Shown here: in pieces, positions 16,209 through 23,293 of the stretch
How the letters are laid out: each line of letters begins with the position of its first letter
Position numbering within the stretch: the first letter of the stretch is position 1
Assembly (NCBI RefSeq): GCF_943193215.1
Contig: NZ_CALPDH010000017.1
Span: forward strand, 62,001-126,000
Length of the DNA stretch: 64,000 bases
From: Acetatifactor aquisgranensis
Lineage (GTDB): Bacteria; Bacillota; Clostridia; Lachnospirales; Lachnospiraceae
Reading direction: 5' to 3'
Translations under genes and position numbers: made by a program
Notes under the pieces: generated by a model
The model's input: the letters and a program-made list of their open reading frames with translations, nothing else
Database searches by the model: none
Told to the model about the DNA's origin: nothing

Positions 16209-17612
16209 ATGAAAAACAATTTGCAACTTTCAGAAGCTGCTTTCCAGCTGGACGGAAAGATGCCGCTGCGTCAGGCGATTCCCCTGGGGCTGCAGCATGT
16301 GCTTGCCATGTTCGTGGGCAATCTGACGCCGCTGCTCATCATTACCGGAGCCTGCGGCATTGCCAGCGGCGAATTCGCAAGTCTTCAGCTGAGCCTTTTG
16401 CAGAACGCCATGCTGATAGCAGGTATCGTCACGCTGGTACAGCTTTTCGCAGTCGGGCCTATCGGCGGCAAGGTCCCCATCATCATGGGCACTTCTTCCG
16501 GCTTCATCGGCGTGTTCAACAGCGTGGCCGCCACCATGGGAGGCGGCGTCATTGCCTATGGCGCCATTATGGGGGCCTCTATTATAGGTGGTCTGTTTGA
16601 GACGATTCTGGGATTTTTCCTGAAACCCCTGCGCAGGTTCTTCCCCGCGGTGGTCACCGGCACGGTGGTGCTGTCCATTGGCCTGAGCCTGATCTCCGTG
16701 GGCATCAATTCTTTCGGCGGCGGGAACAATGCCGCTGACTTCGGCTCTGTGGAAAACCTGTGCCTGGCGATTTTCGTGCTGGTGATGATACTGGTGTTCA
16801 AGCATGGCACGACAGGATTCTTAAGCTCTTCTTCCATTCTGCTGGGCATCATCTGCGGCTATGCTGCAGCCGTTGTCATGGGCTTCGTACTGCCCGTTAC
16901 CGGCGTCACGGCGGAGGGCGTGGAATATACCAGGGCATGGGTGCTGAACTGGCAGAAAGTGGCCGATGCGGCCTGGTTTGAGATTCCCAGACTGATGCCT
17001 GTGAAACCTGTGTTCGATATGCGGGCCATCATCCCGGTTCTGATTATGTTCATTGTCACCGCAGTGGAGACAGTGGGAGATATCTCCGGCGTCATGGAGG
17101 GCGGCTTAGGCCGGGAAGCTACGGACAGGGAGCTGTCCGGCGGCGTCACCTGTGACGGCCTGGGTTCCGGCTTTGCGGCGCTGTTCGGCGTGCTGCCCAA
17201 TACCTCTTTCAGCCAGAACGTGGGTCTGGTTGCCATGACCAAGGTGGTGAACCGATTCGCCCTGGCAACCGGCGCTGTTTTCCTGATTCTGTGCGGTCTT
17301 TGTCCCAAGCTGGGAGCCCTGGTGTCCATCATGCCCCAGTCCGTTCTGGGCGGCGCTGCGGTGATGATGTTCTCCTCCATCGTAATCAGCGGTATTCAGC
17401 TGATTACCAAGGAGCCCCTTACTCCCAGGAATCTGTCCATTGTGGCGGTGGCGCTGGGCGTGGGCTACGGCATGGGCGCGAACACGGGCATTCTGGCACA
17501 TACGCCCCAGACCGTTCAGCTGATTTTCGGCGGCTCCGGTATTGTACCTGCCGCCATGGTGGCGATTCTGCTGAATATCCTGTTGCCTAAGGATAAGAAA
17601 GAAGCGAAGTAG
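16209..17612 (+). CDS. NCS2-family uracil/xanthine (purine) permease
   Basis: A 467-residue integral membrane protein with about 12-14 hydrophobic segments. It opens with a PLRQAIPLGLQHVLAMFVGN segment typical of NCS2 nucleobase permeases, and has the conserved SVGINSFGGG and FVTAVETVGDISGV stretches (the latter holding the substrate-binding glutamate) and GVLPNTSFSQNVGLVAMT. NCS2 proteins import uracil, xanthine or uric acid with protons or sodium. The nearby xanthine dehydrogenase-family genes make xanthine or another oxopurine the likely substrate (inference). AGAGAGGATG-type ribosome binding sequence precedes the ATG. It ends 2 nt from the convergent MocA-like gene, without an obvious terminator between them. 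Confidence 0.9.
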   Translation: MKNNLQLSEAAFQLDGKMPLRQAIPLGLQHVLAMFVGNLTPLLIITGACGIASGEFASLQLSLLQNAMLIAGIVTLVQLFAVGPIGGKVPIIMGTSSGFIGVFNSVAATMGGGVIAYGAIMGASIIGGLFETILGFFLKPLRRFFPAVVTGTVVLSIGLSLISVGINSFGGGNNAADFGSVENLCLAIFVLVMILVFKHGTTGFLSSSSILLGIICGYAAAVVMGFVLPVTGVTAEGVEYTRAWVLNWQKVADAAWFEIPRLMPVKPVFDMRAIIPVLIMFIVTAVETVGDISGVMEGGLGREATDRELSGGVTCDGLGSGFAALFGVLPNTSFSQNVGLVAMTKVVNRFALATGAVFLILCGLCPKLGALVSIMPQSVLGGAAVMMFSSIVISGIQLITKEPLTPRNLSIVAVALGVGYGMGANTGILAHTPQTVQLIFGGSGIVPAAMVAILLNILLPKDKKEAK

Positions 17613-17614
17613 CT

Positions 17615-18580
17615 TTATTGTGCAGGCAGGGATTGCTCCGCCAAAAATGTCAAATCTTCCGGCGTGTCGATATCCATAAGTTCATATTTGTCCCGGACAG
17701 GTGTCGTGTGCACCTGTCCGGGATATTTTTTCAGCACAAAGCCGCCGCCCTTTCCCTCAGGGAGCGTCAGAAGTTCCGGAAAAGCCCATGCCGGGAACAG
17801 CACAGGGGAACCGACGGCATCTTCAAAGGCGGTGCGCCAGATCCCCTCTTTTTCATGGAAAGCGCTCAGGGCGAGGGAAGCCACGGTGTCCCATCGCAGC
17901 AGCGGCTGGTCTCCGGGGCAGAACATGCAGCTGTCGATGTCCGGGAGGATGGCCTGGAGCCCCAGGCGGACAGTATCGCTGCGGTAGGGCAGGTCATGGA
18001 AAATCACATCGATATTCTGTCTGCGGCACAGTTCCCTGACTGCCGCATGTCTTGTGACTACGATGCGTAGTCTGAAAATGCTTTCCGTGGCATCCAGAGT
18101 CCATTGCAGTAAGGGCTTTCCCCGAAAATCGGCCATCAGCTTATTATCGCCGAAACGTCTGCCCAGGCCGGAAGCCATGATGACACAGCCCGGGTTCCCA
18201 AAGGGGGAATCCAAATCTACCAGAAAAACATCGTCACGGCGGCATAGTTCCTCTAAAAAAGGCAGCGTTTGCGTTCGGACTACGGCGATGAGACGCTTTT
18301 TTTCCATCAGACGCAGAATCTCATCGCAGTATTCCGGGCATACGGTTTCCGGATATCCGATTTCGTCAATGGAAATCCATTCGCTGTCCGTTTCCGCACA
18401 CTGCCGCGGGGAAGCGGTTCCAAGGAGGCGGAATCCGGCGGGAGAGAGCCGGGACAGCAGCGTGGTCTTACCGCTTTTCCTGGCTCCTGTGAGAATCAAG
18501 TGACGTTTACGGCTGTTCCGGAAAGAATTCCAGATACAGTCTGCGGTTAGCCTGTATGCAGGCGTCTCGGTAGGACTCAT
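17615..18580 (-). CDS. THEP1-like NTPase fused to MocA/MobA-like nucleotidyltransferase
   Basis: A 321-residue protein with two parts. Residues about 27-125 hold a P-loop GARKSGKTT (32-40) and ISIDEIG at 69-75, resembling a shortened THEP1-type NTPase. Residues 131-321 are a molybdopterin nucleotidyltransferase-like domain: VIMASGLGRRFGDNKLM matches the nucleotide-binding start of MocA/MobA proteins, with FCPGDQPLL and GSPVLFP downstream. MocA attaches CMP to molybdopterin to make the cofactor used by xanthine dehydrogenase-type enzymes, which are encoded nearby. The first ATG lies 74 nt inside the preceding ModE-like gene; a TTG at residue 28 just before the P-loop may be the true start. The fusion links an NTPase to cofactor maturation; its partner activity is unknown. 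Confidence 0.78.
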   Translation of the reverse strand: MSPTETPAYRLTADCIWNSFRNSRKRHLILTGARKSGKTTLLSRLSPAGFRLLGTASPRQCAETDSEWISIDEIGYPETVCPEYCDEILRLMEKKRLIAVVRTQTLPFLEELCRRDDVFLVDLDSPFGNPGCVIMASGLGRRFGDNKLMADFRGKPLLQWTLDATESIFRLRIVVTRHAAVRELCRRQNIDVIFHDLPYRSDTVRLGLQAILPDIDSCMFCPGDQPLLRWDTVASLALSAFHEKEGIWRTAFEDAVGSPVLFPAWAFPELLTLPEGKGGGFVLKKYPGQVHTTPVRDKYELMDIDTPEDLTFLAEQSLPAQ

Positions 18581-18848
18581 ATCGGTTCAGAAGCTCCTTT
18601 CCTTGAGGCGTTACGCGGCTCCCGCCCCCGTTTTTTCCTCCGGCGGCGCGGACGGCCAGGGGGAAGCCCAGGGCGGTTTCAGCGTTTTTCAGTATCTTCA
18701 GGGCTTTGGTATAGGCCATGCCCATGGAGGCTGCGGCGGCCCGGAGAGACCCTGTTTCTTCCACGCCGTGGAGCAGCCGGGCCGGCCCCTCTCCGAAGAA
18801 CTTTTGTCCGTTGTCGTCCATTAGACGGATTCGTGTTACTGGTTTCAT
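18507..18848 (-). CDS. ModE-like molybdate-responsive regulator (N-terminal domain only)
   Basis: A 113-residue winged-helix protein of the ModE N-terminal type: FFGEGPARLLHGVEETGSL, then AAASMGMAYTKALKILKNAE as the helix-turn-helix, and GGGSRVTPQGKELLNRY as the wing and dimer helix. Full ModE has two extra molybdate-binding MOP domains of about 140 residues; these are absent, so molybdate sensing must be absent or carried by another protein. It sits in a minus-strand run with the FecCD-type transporter and MocA-like genes. A ModE-like operator lies over the transporter promoter at 21866-21889, which this protein could bind. Its 3' end overlaps the next gene by up to 74 nt. Confidence 0.82.
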   Translation of the reverse strand: MKPVTRIRLMDDNGQKFFGEGPARLLHGVEETGSLRAAAASMGMAYTKALKILKNAETALGFPLAVRAAGGKNGGGSRVTPQGKELLNRYESYRDACIQANRRLYLEFFPEQP

Positions 18849-18921
18849 AAGAACTTCTCCTTGCAGTGGTTTTGCCGCATGGCAGATAGTTTGAGCCGTG
18901 GATAGGAGAGGGATATTCCGG

Positions 18922-19713
18922 CTATGCCTCTTCCCGGAGCATCACCAGATGCTCCCGGCCGCTGCGGGCCGGCAGTCTGGCCAGGCTGATTTGTCCGTAA
19001 ATCTGCTCCAGCAGTTCTTCCATCCGGGGGAGGGAATCCGTCCCGGGGGAAAGAGTCCCCAGAATCTTACCCTCCGAGAGCAAAAGCAGCCTGTGGCAGT
19101 AATTTAATGCCAGGGAGGGGTCATGGAGGGTCACTATGGCGGCTCTGGCATCCTCTGACAGCCAGCGCCTTAGGCGTTCCAGCATCTGGTAGCGGAATCG
19201 GAAATCCAGCGCGCTCTCAGGTTCATCCAGCAGCAGGAGATGTCCCTCGCAGCAGAGGGCACGGGCGAAGATGCAGAGCTGTTTCTGCCCCTCGCTGAGA
19301 GTTTGATAATTCTGCTGCTCTTTTCCCTCCAGACCGGCCAGCGCCAGGGCTTTGCGGCCTTTCTGTTCCATGGAGGCGGTGGGGCGCTCCAACAGGCCGA
19401 GCCAGGGATTGAAGCCCATGAGAACCACATCCAGAACAGAGATGTCAATGGAGATTCCGCTTCTCTGCGGAATGTAGCTGCAGCGCTGCGAAAGCTGCCT
19501 GGGATTCAGCTTTTCCAGTGTCGTTCCCTCCAGGATACAGCTGCCGGTATGGGGCAGAATTCCGCAGATGGCTTTCAGCAGGGTGGTCTTGCCGCTGCCG
19601 TTGGCCCCCAGGACGCCCGCCAGGCAGCCGCTGTCCACAGAGAAGGACAGGTGGTCTATTATCTCTTTTTTGCCGTATCCGGCAGTCAGGTCTTCAACAG
19701 TGAAAAAATCCAT
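18922..19713 (-). CDS. ABC transporter ATP-binding protein (FecE/BtuD-type)
   Basis: A 263-residue ABC ATPase. Walker A is GANGSGKTTLL, the signature is LSEGQKQL, Walker B is LLLLDEPESALD and the switch histidine is in VTLHDPS. The sequence resembles ATPases of the iron-siderophore, B12 and molybdate (MolC) group, which pair with FecCD permeases. It starts 23 nt after the permease gene and is followed 73 nt later by the ModE-like gene. It should energise import by the two upstream proteins. Molybdate or tungstate as substrate is inferred from the neighbouring ModE-like and cofactor genes; a siderophore or cobalamin role cannot be excluded by sequence alone. Confidence 0.88.
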   Translation of the reverse strand: MDFFTVEDLTAGYGKKEIIDHLSFSVDSGCLAGVLGANGSGKTTLLKAICGILPHTGSCILEGTTLEKLNPRQLSQRCSYIPQRSGISIDISVLDVVLMGFNPWLGLLERPTASMEQKGRKALALAGLEGKEQQNYQTLSEGQKQLCIFARALCCEGHLLLLDEPESALDFRFRYQMLERLRRWLSEDARAAIVTLHDPSLALNYCHRLLLLSEGKILGTLSPGTDSLPRMEELLEQIYGQISLARLPARSGREHLVMLREEA

Positions 19714-19736
19714 TGGCTATGATTCCCGTATCTTTT

Positions 19737-20717
19737 TTAGTGTTTTTTTGTCTGCCTGCGGATGAGCAGGATTAAAAAGGGCGCTCCCAGCAGGCTGGTG
19801 AATATGCTCACAGGCAGCTCCGTGGAAGCCGCGCTGCGGGCCAGGATGTCCGCTGCCATGAGCAGGGAACCTCCCGCCAGACCGCTGAGCAGCATGGTGG
19901 CCTGGCGGTTATCCTTTGTCAGGAGCCTTGCCCCATGGGGAGCCAGCAGGCCGATGAAACTGATCAGCCCGGTGAGGCTTATCACGGCGGATACAGTGAG
20001 GGTTGCCGTAAGCAGTACGAAAAGCCGCAGCTTCCCCACGCTGACGCCCAGCATCCGGGCTTCGCCCTCCTCGCCGGACAGCAGGATAATCTGGCGGTGG
20101 AGAGGAAAAAGCACCGCCAGGCAAAGGGCGCAGAGGAGCAGGTTCCCGCCCGTGGAGTAGCCGCTGATGCCGTTAAGGCTGCCCATGATCCAATATTCGA
20201 TGGAGGCCAGCTGCCGTTCCGGATCCGCGGTGAGCTTCAGGCACATCAGGACCGTCTGGGCCAGGGAATGGACGGCGATTCCGGCCAGTACGATGGTATT
20301 TTTGGAGCCGCTTTTGTCCAAAGCAGAAAGGGCCAGTACGATGACTACCGCCAGAAGCGCACCAGTAAAGGAAGAAGCCGTCACGGCGGCAGCTCCGGAG
20401 AAAAACAGAATGCCTGCCGCCGCGCCTGCGCTGGCGCCGGAGGAGACCCCGATGATATCCGGGGATGCCAGGGGATTACGGAAGACAGTCTGGTAGACGA
20501 AGCCCGCCGCGCCCAGGGCAAATCCGCCTACAGCGCCCACGCAGGTCCTGCTGGCCCGAAGGGTCCAGAACACCCGCAGCTGCAGTTCATTGCCGGCTGC
20601 CAGCTCCCGGAGGGATAAGGGATATTTCCCCACGAACAGACTGGCCGCGAACAGTACCGCCATGGCAAGAGCGCCAAGTACGCACATGACTTTGGCTGCT
20701 CCGGTTCTCCTGCCCAT
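19737..20717 (-). CDS. FecCD-family ABC transporter permease
   Basis: A 326-residue membrane protein with about 9-10 hydrophobic segments and FecCD hallmarks: LRASRTCVGAVGGFALGAAG, then FRNPLASPDIIGVSSGAS near the N-terminal third, and GLISFIGLLAPHGARLL toward the end, which contacts the ATPase. Its start overlaps the binding-protein stop by 1 nt (TGATG), so they are co-translated. The Haemophilus MolBCA importer shows that this family can carry molybdate or tungstate. Here the ModE-like gene, the ModE-like operator and the molybdenum hydroxylase support that substrate (inference). Confidence 0.88.
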   Translation of the reverse strand: MGRRTGAAKVMCVLGALAMAVLFAASLFVGKYPLSLRELAAGNELQLRVFWTLRASRTCVGAVGGFALGAAGFVYQTVFRNPLASPDIIGVSSGASAGAAAGILFFSGAAAVTASSFTGALLAVVIVLALSALDKSGSKNTIVLAGIAVHSLAQTVLMCLKLTADPERQLASIEYWIMGSLNGISGYSTGGNLLLCALCLAVLFPLHRQIILLSGEEGEARMLGVSVGKLRLFVLLTATLTVSAVISLTGLISFIGLLAPHGARLLTKDNRQATMLLSGLAGGSLLMAADILARSAASTELPVSIFTSLLGAPFLILLIRRQTKKH

Positions 20718-21850
20718 CAGTCAGAGCAGCTTTCGCTGTATGCAAAGCCATAGAAAGTCTCATAGTATTCGTCGATCGCCCCGGCGCAGTCGGCTTCCGT
20801 GCACAGGTCAGGGTGCAGGATGCCGGAGAGCCACACAGAGCCTAAGATGCCGCCGGGCACAGGGCTGTCCCAGGCTTCGGCATTGCCGGGCATCTGATAG
20901 ACATTGCCGTCTGCCACGGCAGAGCAGCCTGCCAGGTTCGGGTCTGTGAGCACATCCGCTATGCTGTATTCCGCATCCGAGGCGAGGATGATGTACTCAG
21001 GATTCCAGGCAAGGAGCTGTTCGTAGCTTATCTCCACCCAGTAGCTGTCCGTGATTTCGGCAGCCGCATTGGCACCGCCTGCCAGACTGATCATATCGGA
21101 TTGGTACATGGCGTCTCCCGCGGTGGACAGCATGCTGGAATTGCCTGCCAGATAGACGCGGGGAGTTTCCGCATGGGCCAGGGCCTGCGACAGGCGTTCT
21201 TCCTGGGCGGCGGTGAAGTCCAGCAGGGCCTGGGCCCGGGATTCGGTATCCGTAGCGGCCGCCACCAGATGAATCATTTCGGTGAGCAGCTCCCGGTCTT
21301 CCGGGTTCACCAGCAGGACAGAAATGCCCAGGTCTTCCAGCGTCCCGGCGGCATCCTGGAGCTTGAGCGGCAGGATGACCAAATCCGGCTCCAAAGCGGC
21401 GCAGCCTTCCAAATCGAATTCTTTCGCAGAACCTACATTGGGCAGGCCGGTCAGTTCCGGAGCGCTGAGCCTGTAGATGGCCCGCTTGTCAGCCTTGGCT
21501 TCTATACCTGCGATTTTGTCTTCCAGATTCAGGGCAATCAGGAGGCTGGTGGAGATATAATAGCCGCTGACCAGCTTCTGGGGTTCCTCCGCAATGGTCA
21601 CCTGGCGGCCCGCCTGATCGGTGAGGGTGATGGGGTAGTGAGGGGCAGAGTCATCAGAAGCTTCATCGGACGACATATCGTCCTGGGCAGAGTTTTCGAT
21701 GGATTCCGTGGAAGACTCTGTGAGAGCGTCGGAAGCAATGGTTCCGGGAACGGAGGAACCGGAGCCTGATTCCATAGATTCGTCTTTACCACAGGCAGCT
21801 ATGGACAGAGTCATTGCAATAGCCAGCAGTAGGGAAAGTAACTTTTTCAT
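20717..21850 (-). CDS. Periplasmic-binding-type lipoprotein (FecB/MolA-like)
   Basis: A 377-residue substrate-binding lipoprotein. The signal peptide ends in a lipobox SIAAC with lipidated C20, followed by a Ser/Glu/Asp-rich linker to about residue 70. The binding domain has YPITLTDQAGRQVTIAEEP, VSGYYISTSLL, ALEPDLVILP and WNPEYIILASDAEY, matching the two-lobe helical-backbone fold of iron, B12 and molybdate binding proteins. It is the first gene of the minus-strand operon. Its promoter and ModE-like operator lie just upstream, and GAGGAG precedes the ATG. The substrate is predicted, not shown, to be molybdate or tungstate. Confidence 0.87.
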   Translation of the reverse strand: MKKLLSLLLAIAMTLSIAACGKDESMESGSGSSVPGTIASDALTESSTESIENSAQDDMSSDEASDDSAPHYPITLTDQAGRQVTIAEEPQKLVSGYYISTSLLIALNLEDKIAGIEAKADKRAIYRLSAPELTGLPNVGSAKEFDLEGCAALEPDLVILPLKLQDAAGTLEDLGISVLLVNPEDRELLTEMIHLVAAATDTESRAQALLDFTAAQEERLSQALAHAETPRVYLAGNSSMLSTAGDAMYQSDMISLAGGANAAAEITDSYWVEISYEQLLAWNPEYIILASDAEYSIADVLTDPNLAGCSAVADGNVYQMPGNAEAWDSPVPGGILGSVWLSGILHPDLCTEADCAGAIDEYYETFYGFAYSESCSD

Positions 21851-21865
21851 AATTGATCTCCTCTT

Positions 21866-21889
21866 CGTTATAGTTTTGAAAATACAACG
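21866..21889. promoter_or_regulatory. ModE-like operator over transporter start site
   Basis: A 24-nt imperfect palindrome that begins CGTTATA and ends TACAACG; 18 of 24 positions match on the two strands. It has the same length and end sequences as the well-known E. coli modA ModE operator (CGTTATA...ACATAACG). It lies directly downstream of the -10 box of the minus-strand transporter promoter, where bound ModE would block transcription. The ModE-like protein encoded at 18507-18848 is the natural candidate to bind it. Confidence 0.6.
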
Positions 21890-21894
21890 CTACT

Positions 21895-21923
21895 ATTATA
21901 ACAAGCCATCTTTTCAAAAGCAA
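21895..21923 (-). promoter_or_regulatory. Promoter for the FecCD-type transporter operon
   Basis: Read on the minus strand, TTGCTT (21918-21923) and a perfect TATAAT (21895-21900) are 17 nt apart. The ModE-like operator starts 5 nt downstream and so covers the expected transcription start. Confidence 0.65.
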
Positions 21924-21939
21924 GATGTACTGCTATAAT
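21911..21939 (+). promoter_or_regulatory. Promoter for the molybdenum hydroxylase genes
   Basis: TTTTCA (21911-21916) and a perfect TATAAT (21934-21939) are 17 nt apart on the plus strand. This promoter faces away from the transporter promoter, and their -35 regions are interlocked, so one bound protein could affect both. Confidence 0.5.
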
Positions 21940-21962
21940 AGAATCAAAGAACAGATTCTATT
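21937..21962. promoter_or_regulatory. Perfect inverted repeat over hydroxylase promoter
   Basis: AATAGAATC and its exact complement GATTCTATT are separated by 8 nt. The repeat overlaps the -10 box and the expected start site of the plus-strand promoter, which is a repressor position. It differs from the ModE-like operator, so another regulator is likely. Confidence 0.5.
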
Positions 21963-22012
21963 CTCAAAGAGCTATATATGGAGACAAAGCATATCCGGAA
22001 GGAGTATTCGCC

Positions 22013-22804
22013 GTGATCAATATACAGAAATATGTCCGGGCGGAAAGCCTTGAAGAGGCGTACCGGCTGAATCAGAACAGGCAAAATCGGGTTCTTGGCG
22101 GCATGTTGTGGCTGAAAATGGGAAATGGAAACGTGAACACCGCCATTGACCTCTGCGGGCTGGGACTTGACACGATTCAGGAGACCCGGGAGCAGTTTGC
22201 CATCGGCGCTATGGTTTCTCTGCGCCAGATAGAGCTTCATGAGGGACTGAACGCCTATACCCGGGGGGCTGCGGCGGCAGCCGTGCGGGATATCGTGGGG
22301 GTTCAGTTCCGAAACCTGGCCACGGCAGGAGGCAGCATCTGGGGACGGTTCGGCTTTTCCGATGTGCTGACGGTTTTCCTGGCCATGGAGACTTATGTGG
22401 AATTGTACAAGGGGGGCATTCTGCCGCTGGAGCAGTTTGCGGCCATGAAATATGACAGGGATATTCTGGTCCGTATTATCGTGAAGAAGACTCCCGGGGA
22501 CTTTGCCTATAGAACCATGCGGAATCAGCGGACGGATTTTCCTGTGATTGCCTGCGGGCTGTCCCGGATAGGCGGAGAGTACCGGGCCGTAATCGGCGCG
22601 AGGCCGGCCAGGGCCATGGCAGTCCGGGATGAGAGGGGATTCCTTTCCGGCGGCCTTACGGAGGAGGGCTGCAGGGCCTTTGCCGGATATGTGGCAGAAA
22701 CGGTTCCAACGGAAAGCAATATCCGCGGCAGCGCTGCCTACCGCACCCATCTGATTCGGGTGCTGACGGAGAGAAATCTTGCGGAACTGAGAGGAAGACG
22801 GTGA
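22013..22804 (+). CDS. Xanthine dehydrogenase-family FAD-binding subunit
   Basis: A 263-residue protein of the CoxM/XdhB FAD subunit family, which passes electrons from iron-sulfur clusters to FAD and an acceptor. Visible family stretches are RVLGGMLWLKMG near the N-terminus (a divergent version of the FAD-binding GGTDL region), TAIDLCGLGLDTI, FAIGAMVSLRQIE, and ATAGGSIWGRFGFSDV, a recognised FAD-contacting stretch. The start is GTG behind GGAAGGAG with 8-nt spacing. It is the first gene of the hydroxylase operon and overlaps the iron-sulfur subunit gene at its stop. It is shorter than typical (about 290 residues), mainly in the C-terminal domain. Confidence 0.87.
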   Translation: MINIQKYVRAESLEEAYRLNQNRQNRVLGGMLWLKMGNGNVNTAIDLCGLGLDTIQETREQFAIGAMVSLRQIELHEGLNAYTRGAAAAAVRDIVGVQFRNLATAGGSIWGRFGFSDVLTVFLAMETYVELYKGGILPLEQFAAMKYDRDILVRIIVKKTPGDFAYRTMRNQRTDFPVIACGLSRIGGEYRAVIGARPARAMAVRDERGFLSGGLTEEGCRAFAGYVAETVPTESNIRGSAAYRTHLIRVLTERNLAELRGRR

Positions 22805-23256
22805 TGGAAATAACGATAAAATTAAATGGAAAAAACGTAACCGCTCATATAGAGGCTGACCATCTGCTGATTGATTTTTTGCGCAGCCATGGGTGCGTAA
22901 GCGTAAAACGGGGCTGCGAGACCTCCAACTGCGGACTGTGCACGGTGCTCATGGACGGAATCCCTGTGCTTTCCTGCTCCGTGCTGGCGGCCCGGGCGGA
23001 CGGACATGAGGTACAGACCCTGGAGGGGCTTCAGGAGGAGGCGGAAGAGTTCGCAGGCTTCATTGCGGACCAGGGCGCCGACCAGTGCGGTTTCTGCAAT
23101 CCGGGGCTGGTGATGAATACGATTGCCCTGCTCCGGGAGAATCCTGACCCAACTGACGATGAAATCCGCGCTTTTCTGGCGGGAAATCTGTGCCGCTGTT
23201 CCGGCTATGACGGACAGCTTCGGGGGATCCGGAATTATCTGGACAGCCGCAAATAA
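22804..23256 (+). CDS. Xanthine dehydrogenase-family [2Fe-2S] subunit
   Basis: A 150-residue iron-sulfur subunit of the XdhC/CoxS type. The N-terminal plant-type cluster ligands are C38, C43, C46 and C58 (RGCETSNCGLC). The C-terminal helical cluster ligands are C95 and C98 (DQCGFC) and C130 and C132 (CRC), so both clusters are complete. The subunit relays electrons from the molybdenum centre to FAD. I chose ATG 22804, which overlaps the upstream stop as TGATG; a GTG 3 nt earlier is also in frame. The length is typical for the family. Confidence 0.92.
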   Translation: MEITIKLNGKNVTAHIEADHLLIDFLRSHGCVSVKRGCETSNCGLCTVLMDGIPVLSCSVLAARADGHEVQTLEGLQEEAEEFAGFIADQGADQCGFCNPGLVMNTIALLRENPDPTDDEIRAFLAGNLCRCSGYDGQLRGIRNYLDSRK

Positions 23257-23293
23257 TTGCAGGACACAGCAAAGCAAAGAAATGAGGATTCCT

